From the NCBI GenBank assembly GCA_949987705.1, contig OX465283.1, forward strand, positions 136,116,101-136,180,100: a stretch of 64,000 bases of DNA, read 5' to 3'. Below, one piece after another: positions 58,899 through 64,000 of the stretch; the stretch's first letter is position 1; each line of letters begins with the position of its first letter. A program made the position numbers and the translations under genes. This stretch comes from Thereva unica (lineage: Eukaryota > Arthropoda > Insecta > Diptera > Therevidae). The notes under the pieces were generated by a model. It was not told the DNA's origin. It did not search any database and was given only the letters and a program-made list of their open reading frames with translations.

Positions 58899-59023
58899 CT
58901 TTTTGTAAGAGCGAAGGCAAGTTATTAATTCGCAACGTCGTCGGCGGGGAGAACGTTAACAAAAATCGAAAGGGTTGGAATAATATGAAAAAGAAAGGGA
59001 AAAAAATGAAATTTAAAAATCTA

Positions 59024-59185
<162 letters not shown>

Positions 59186-59494
59186 TTAGTTGCAATGTTT
59201 CATATTCAAAGAAATAAGCATAAGTAATTAGATGCTTTATGTTTGTTAATTGTGTTTCTTTACGTAATATTTTCAACTTGTGCCTGCTTGGAGGCTCTGG
59301 GACTTGTAGAGTGTATTAAGGTCGCTTAAACATTCAATTGTGACCCTTTTATTGAAATTAAAAATGGTTGGATTCTTTTACAGCGACAAGGAAGGTACTT
59401 CGTGGTAAATCTTTGCAAGGTTTCTAAGGTTTTCGTGTAATTAAATAAATTCTTTTTAGCTAGAGTTTTACTTATTAATTTAATTGGGGAGTTT

Positions 59495-60160
59495 TTTTTA
59501 ATTGCCATCTCAAGGTTATTTGTACATTCTTACAATCGCAGATCGATTCACGAGATTTCTAGAAGCCTATCCAATACCGAATGTTATATTACCCCTCGAA
59601 ATCACTACTGAACAGGGTACGCAGTTCGAATTTAAACTATTCAAAGAAGTTGCCAAACTAATTGGTAGTCAACGAATTAGGAAAAACGCCTACCATTTGC
59701 AAGATAATTGAATGGTTGAACGATTCCATCTACAATTGAATGGCAAGTAAGACTACATTGCTCATTGGAGTAAAGACCCGCCCTTCATCTTACTAAGCAT
59801 AAGTGTGGCAATTAAAAGCAAACCCAGTCTATGGCAAAGTCTGAAATTGCCCAATTCATTTTGCATCCCGTCCGACGAAAACCCAATCGAGCACTTGTCT
59901 CCATTTGCATGTGCAAAGCATAAAGGCAAATCAAAAAGATGGTTATGTGCCAAGACCGACTATGTCTTCAGACGCATCCACCCCATTCGGAAACCTTTCT
60001 AGCCCCCACAACAATAAAGCAGCTACGAACATTTCGTCGTCAATTTAAAAGGCACAAACAAATCAAACTCGATCGGCAGGGTGGTTGTGAACGCGACGAC
60101 GAAGCATCGAACGGTAACTTTCCGTCCATTCAAAACGCGTGTTTTGGTGTCGAAACATAA
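59495..60160 (+). pseudogene. Gypsy-type integrase fragment
   Basis: Plus strand: PSQGYLYILTIADRFTRFLE (first Asp), TTEQGTQFEFKLFKEVAKLI (second Asp replaced by Glu in TEQG), SQRIRKNAYHLQDN, stop, MVERFHLQL (catalytic Glu). In other frames HWSKDPPFILLSISVAIKS and a C-terminal YVFRRIHPIRKPF (GPY/F-like end). LTR/Gypsy integrase core by motif order; stops and shifts. No LTRs found. The 340 bp between it and dmrt99B exon A is intronic with nothing recognised. Confidence 0.75.
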
Positions 60161-60653
60161 CATCGTTATAAAAATCGTTCTCTACATGTTTTTTGGGTCG
60201 CTGATCGCGAAAATCCCGCAGTCCTAAATATGGGCGTCTACCTTAAAAATCGAAAAAAAACACTCGCGATAACTTTAATAATAATCCAATGAAATATACT
60301 TATTTGCAAAGGTGGTTGATTTATGCCATAAATCGCATAGACGAACATTTTCCATAACACTTCCCAGAGTCCTAGGTATAATCCTGGAATTAAAGAAAGA
60401 CTTTTTTCTGAAAAATGGTTTTAAAACATGTTCTAGCCTGAAATTAGTAACTACCCATGTCATACGATTACGGATGAAATAATCAGCATTAGTAAGTTCA
60501 GTTGCAAAATGTTTCGACTATCATTTCACCTATTTCTATATCGTTTAGAATTCTTTATAATCAAGATCTTTCTAACCATCAATTACTTAACTTGGATGCT
60601 TGTACCAACTAGAAAGCTGGAATGGTTCAAGGGCTACTTAGGCTCCTGGCTTT

Positions 60654-60872
60654 ACTGCAAATCTGAGCTTTTAAAAGTGTTTTATTTCAAAACACTTAAA
60701 GTGTTTATTTAGACGTCACCCATTTGATTAACATTTTAAAAGATGTAAATGTGTTTCGTTTCACTTAAAGTGTTTTATTGTGACGTCACCCATTTGAGAC
60801 ACTTTTAAAAGACTTAAATGTGTTTAAAAATGTTTGCAATGTTAATCATTTTTAAAAGCTGAGATTTGCAGT
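60654..60872. mobile_element. MITE, TIR ACTGCAAATCTSAGCTTTTA
   Basis: Inverted termini ACTGCAAATCTGAGCTTTTA and ACTGCAAATCTCAGCTTTTA (19 of 20). The interior has a tandem duplication, with CACTTAAAGTGTTT and GACGTCACCCATTTGA in each half (60696-60735, 60761-60798). No clear target duplication. Confidence 0.7.
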
Positions 60873-61209
60873 GTTAAAACTCCTTTACTTTCACTCTCAA
60901 CCTACATACTCTGAAACATCGAAGCGACTGCTTCCACTCATCAGGTTGTCTATACGAATGATTTCCACTATGACGCACTACGCTTCTTCGATCGTCGCAT
61001 TATGCACGCTAGTGGCTACATGGTATATCAAGATCGATCGGACTAAAAGCACAAACGTATTTTGAACGTGTTTCCTGTCACTGTCGCCACCGGAGGCATC
61101 ACCCGCCCCGCGCCTATATGTTTGTGCCTTAACCGTCACACCATGCGGTGCCTTAGTTTAGAGCTCCCCTTGAAAGGCAGTATTCTCGTTTCGGATTCTC
61201 GTACTGCTC

Positions 61210-61395
61210 TATTCAATATACCCTAGTGTGTTTTATAACTAACACTTCAATCGATCATCGTTCCTAAATACCTAACCTCAGGTTGTAGGTGAATGATCTT
61301 TTCTCTCACTTTGAGCCTTATGATCGTCGCGTGGTCAGGCATGTTTTAATATCTCAGATCGCTTCGTTTCCCGACTAGAATTCAATGTAAAGCAT
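61210..61395 (-). pseudogene. R1-like retroelement relic, copy c (fragment)
   Basis: Minus strand reads ATIIRLKVREKIIHLQPEVR then YLGTMID. This is comparable to IIHWEPGLRNLGMIIDPRPN of copy a and to the (K)YLGVMID strand after the RT palm in R1-clade proteins. Very short. Confidence 0.45.
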
Positions 61396-61411
61396 GTCTA
61401 AAGTTATGTAC

Positions 61412-61672
61412 GGGCCTCGTGAGGTAAACGTTCGGTATACCAGATTAGACTTGCCTCATGAACACCTCATGTGGCCCTCATAGGGCAGTTTAAGGTATGC
61501 CAAAATTAAATTTGTTTTATGAATACCTTACGAGGGCCTCATATAAAATACATGAGGCACTCCGCATCCACTCTAAGGTTAGGTTTACATTAGGGAAATC
61601 TTACAAGGGCCTTATTTGGGAAAGAAGGTGTTTACCCCGTTAGGTATTATTGAGTAATTCCTTATGAGGCCC
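61412..61672. mobile_element. MITE, TIR GGGCCTCRTRAGG, flanks ATGTA
   Basis: Inverted ends GGGCCTCGTGAGG and GGGCCTCATAAGG. ATGTA lies just outside both ends (61406-61410 before an extra C; 61673-61677), compatible with a 5-bp duplication. The interior iterates CCTCATGAGG-like words. Confidence 0.6.
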
Positions 61673-61934
61673 ATGTATATTGATGAAATTTGATTGAAAT
61701 TTTTCCCTTCATGATATATGATAATTCACATGTAAAACCAAACTACTATGGTTAAGTAACAAAATGGGCTTAATCGCCATCAGACTTTTTAATGTCTGGT
61801 TTAATAAATTGTAAACTCATTTTTTTGTCAATCAGCAGTCATATATAGGCAAGCAAGTCATTTCACGAGAGAATTTTTGTTTGTTTCCATACCCGCGCCG
61901 TAGTCGTTGTCCTTCAATCTGCTCTTGGTGGCTA

Positions 61935-62010
61935 TAGCCCAGTCACTTTAAACATGAACCTCGCGTATAGGACAGGGTTTGACCCTTTTTTGAATAAAGT
62001 GACTGGGCTA
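61935..62010. mobile_element. 76-bp hairpin element, TIR TAGCCCAGTCACTTTA, TSD CTA
   Basis: Perfect 16-bp inverted termini TAGCCCAGTCACTTTA, with CTA at 61932-61934 and 62011-62013. Very short loop region; either a minimal MITE or a genuine small hairpin. Confidence 0.65.
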
Positions 62011-62013
62011 CTA

Positions 62014-62785
62014 TATAGTCGTGAATTCTGTATTCGGGGTTTTTCAATTTTTTATTATTAAGAAAAAGAGAAAAAAAATACTTCAGTTTTCCTGAGTTTT
62101 TGTCAAGTTTTACTGGTGAGTTATTCTTACCAGCGTCTATTAAGCCACGATACCTCGAAATGGTGAAAAACTGCCGATGATCTATCGCACGCCTTACATA
62201 ATAAACGATAGGTACGCATTATATGGCCCTATCTACTGATATTGCTTTTTGAAAGCCGAATTACGTTTTTGACATTGGTAAGTATTCTATCAGATAGAAA
62301 TCACTTGCTCGAAAAGTTTGACTATGTTTGTGAAAACTACAGACTTCTAATTTCTTTTTTGGCTTTAGGTGAAAACGTGTTCCTGCTGTTTCCATCAGTC
62401 TGACAAAATCGCTTCTTTCAGGCTTCGGCATTATTTTGATTTTTGTAACATACCTACAACTACATACATATATAAATATATTCCCAATTCTTGCACCAAC
62501 TGAAACACAAATTTCGCCTGATGCTGACTTAAATCACAATGGGTATATGAGGACTACACTTTATTTCACTTTCTCTATACTCATAGAAAAATTTACTAGG
62601 AACATCTCTTCATTTTCATGACTTTTGGGTATCTTTAAAACTATGATGTAGCTCTTCTTTCTTCGCTTTACTCTCTGCGAACACTGCTGATCTATAACAA
62701 ATTGTAAATTATGCTACGAGAGCCCAGGACGTTGACCCGATGCAAAACTGCTTGTGAATAAGACTTCCAGTGCCGTTATGTTAAA
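62014..62785. other. no recognised gene
   Basis: AT-rich sequence left of the Tc1 relic. It may hold decayed transposon C-terminus but no motif is readable. The last 300 bp of the window (63700-64000) is likewise unassigned. Confidence 0.35.
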
Positions 62786-63697
62786 TTACCACAGAACTTT
62801 TTTACAGTGTAGGCAATTACCGATGTTTTTAGAGAGTAGATTTCCGGTCGCTGACCCACCACCATGTTTTATTGTCGCCCTCAAGTTCTTTGGGGCGATT
62901 TCTGAGTTCATGTTTCTCCATACATATTGTATACATATCCTTTGCCGTCCGACCCGAAATATTAAATTAGCTTTCATCATTAAAGATAGCTTTCTTCCAA
63001 AAAGTTGAGTATGATTTTCCTATTCTTGGCCAAAAATAACCGTTTTTTTTCTGGTTTATTTCGCTAACAAAAAATTTCTTTCTTGCTAGTGGCCTGTGGT
63101 ACACATTGTTCCTGAGGACTCTCCTAGTTCATTCAGGATTGCAATCTTTGTTAAACTTATTAAACGATTACTGAAACACTCGTTTTTGAATTTTTAAGAA
63201 CAGTGTGCACGATTTAGGATATTATCCTTTTTCGTTAAGTTTGAGAATCTGTATACTCCCATTTATAATTTTACCAATTTCAAGTAAATTAACAAAATTG
63301 TTTTCTCATCCATAGTGAATCCTTTCGCTCTAACTATTTTGAAACTTACAATTATTAATAACACTGCACTGCACTTTGAAATTACAATACAATTACAATT
63401 ATTACACTGTACTTTCAACAATTAAATGTTGCTTAGCTGCTTTTGCAAGCATAAAGCGTTTTCTAGTGCAGATTCTAATACTAGAATTAAGTGTAATTCT
63501 AGTGTGCAGACTCTGGCCAAAAGTCCCAATATCATAATAGATAATAACAATATTTTTTTTAATTTGGTATAGTTAATGAAGTTGAGGTTATATTTTTCGG
63601 TATTTTAGGGTAGCTACAGTTAAAAACTATTAAATTTGAAAAACAATTAGTAGGTACGAAAAAATGCTTATGAAAAAGAAACTTTTGTGAGCCACTG
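62786..63697 (-). pseudogene. Tc1-like transposon relic with one TIR
   Basis: Minus strand: TRRVLRNNVYHRPLARKK, FVSEINQKK, IFNDESKLNISG (catalytic Asp in DES), RQRICIQYVWRNMNSEIAPK and NLRATIKHGGGSATG, matching the order of Tc1-like transposases (VRRVLR...K.P..S, DESKFNIFG, VWR...NPKNLRATVKHGGG). One terminus CAGTGGCTCACAAAAGTTTC ends at 63697 with TA outside. The other terminus and the C-terminal catalytic residues were not found. Confidence 0.75.
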
Positions 63698-64000
63698 TAT
63701 ATATTTTTCAAGAAAGCTACTTTTGTGTGAAGTCTTTTCGTTTATATCATATCGTCGTTAATACGCTTCGATCGATATCTCAACGACATCATTATCATTA
63801 TTGGTTCGCAGGAAAAAATGACCCCATACGTACGTACATACACACTGTATTTCGTCTCCAAACTATGTTGAAATACTATTTGGGACATACAAATTTCAAA
63901 ATATGTTGAAAACTACGTGACATTACAATAACCTCCCTATAAATTTGGAAGTTCAAAATAATTTTTTATTAGATAGTTAACTTAAAAAACGATGAACGAA

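Noticed and set aside
59495..60160. intact Gypsy or endogenous retrovirus-like element
   Set aside because: Only integrase pieces with stops are visible; no LTRs, gag, protease, RT or envelope found nearby.

Overview
This 64 kb window is nuclear DNA of an insect. It is AT-rich and carries transposable elements typical of arthropods: RTE-, R1- and CR1/Jockey-group non-LTR elements, mariner, Tc1, hAT, a Transib-like element, a Gypsy integrase fragment, tRNA-derived SINEs and many MITEs. A dipteran is plausible, but I cannot fix the order or species from sequence alone. No bacterial features are present (no operons, no CRISPR, no rRNA).

One host gene is recognised with confidence: dmrt99B (DMRTA-type doublesex/mab-3-related transcription factor), on the minus strand. 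Three consecutive coding exons can be read. Exon A (59155-59054) is the C-terminal half of the DM DNA-binding domain. Exon B (58898-58628) holds the end of the DM domain and a linker. Exon C (45873-45146) holds the DMA domain and the stop codon. Splice sites and reading phases match. The first part of the DM domain is encoded beyond the right edge of the window. The intron between exons B and C is 12.75 kb and packed with mobile elements, including three relics of one LINE family, all on the gene's own strand.

Layout. 0-4.4 kb: SINE copies, two MITEs and an R1-like relic. 4.4-10.6 kb: nothing recognised. 10.6-20.8 kb: a 5'-inverted RTE fragment, a hAT MITE with a perfect 8-bp target duplication, several TIR elements and RTE/LINE fragments. 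20.8-31 kb: a LINE graveyard that includes the best-preserved retroelement (LINE-A, about 408 codons open) and a LINE interrupted by a Transib-like element, which itself contains a fold-back element. 31-36.7 kb: dense nested MITEs, a perfect 73-bp-arm palindrome, a two-headed tRNA-like SINE and a hAT element holding two other MITEs. 39-43.5 kb: an RTE-like relic and a second R1-like relic split by a MITE. 45-59 kb: dmrt99B. 59.5-64 kb: Gypsy integrase, MITEs, R1-like and Tc1 relics.

The most interesting material is non-coding. There is a set of MITEs with mostly 3-bp target duplications whose interiors iterate a short word. A SINE core hairpin keeps its loop while its stem sequence changes in a compensated way. 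The Transib-like insertion has RAG-type CACAGTG ends, and removing it restores the host LINE's reading frame. A possible recursive splice site (CAG|GTAAGT) lies exactly at a dmrt99B exon start. I found no intact autonomous transposon and no clearly new protein-coding system.
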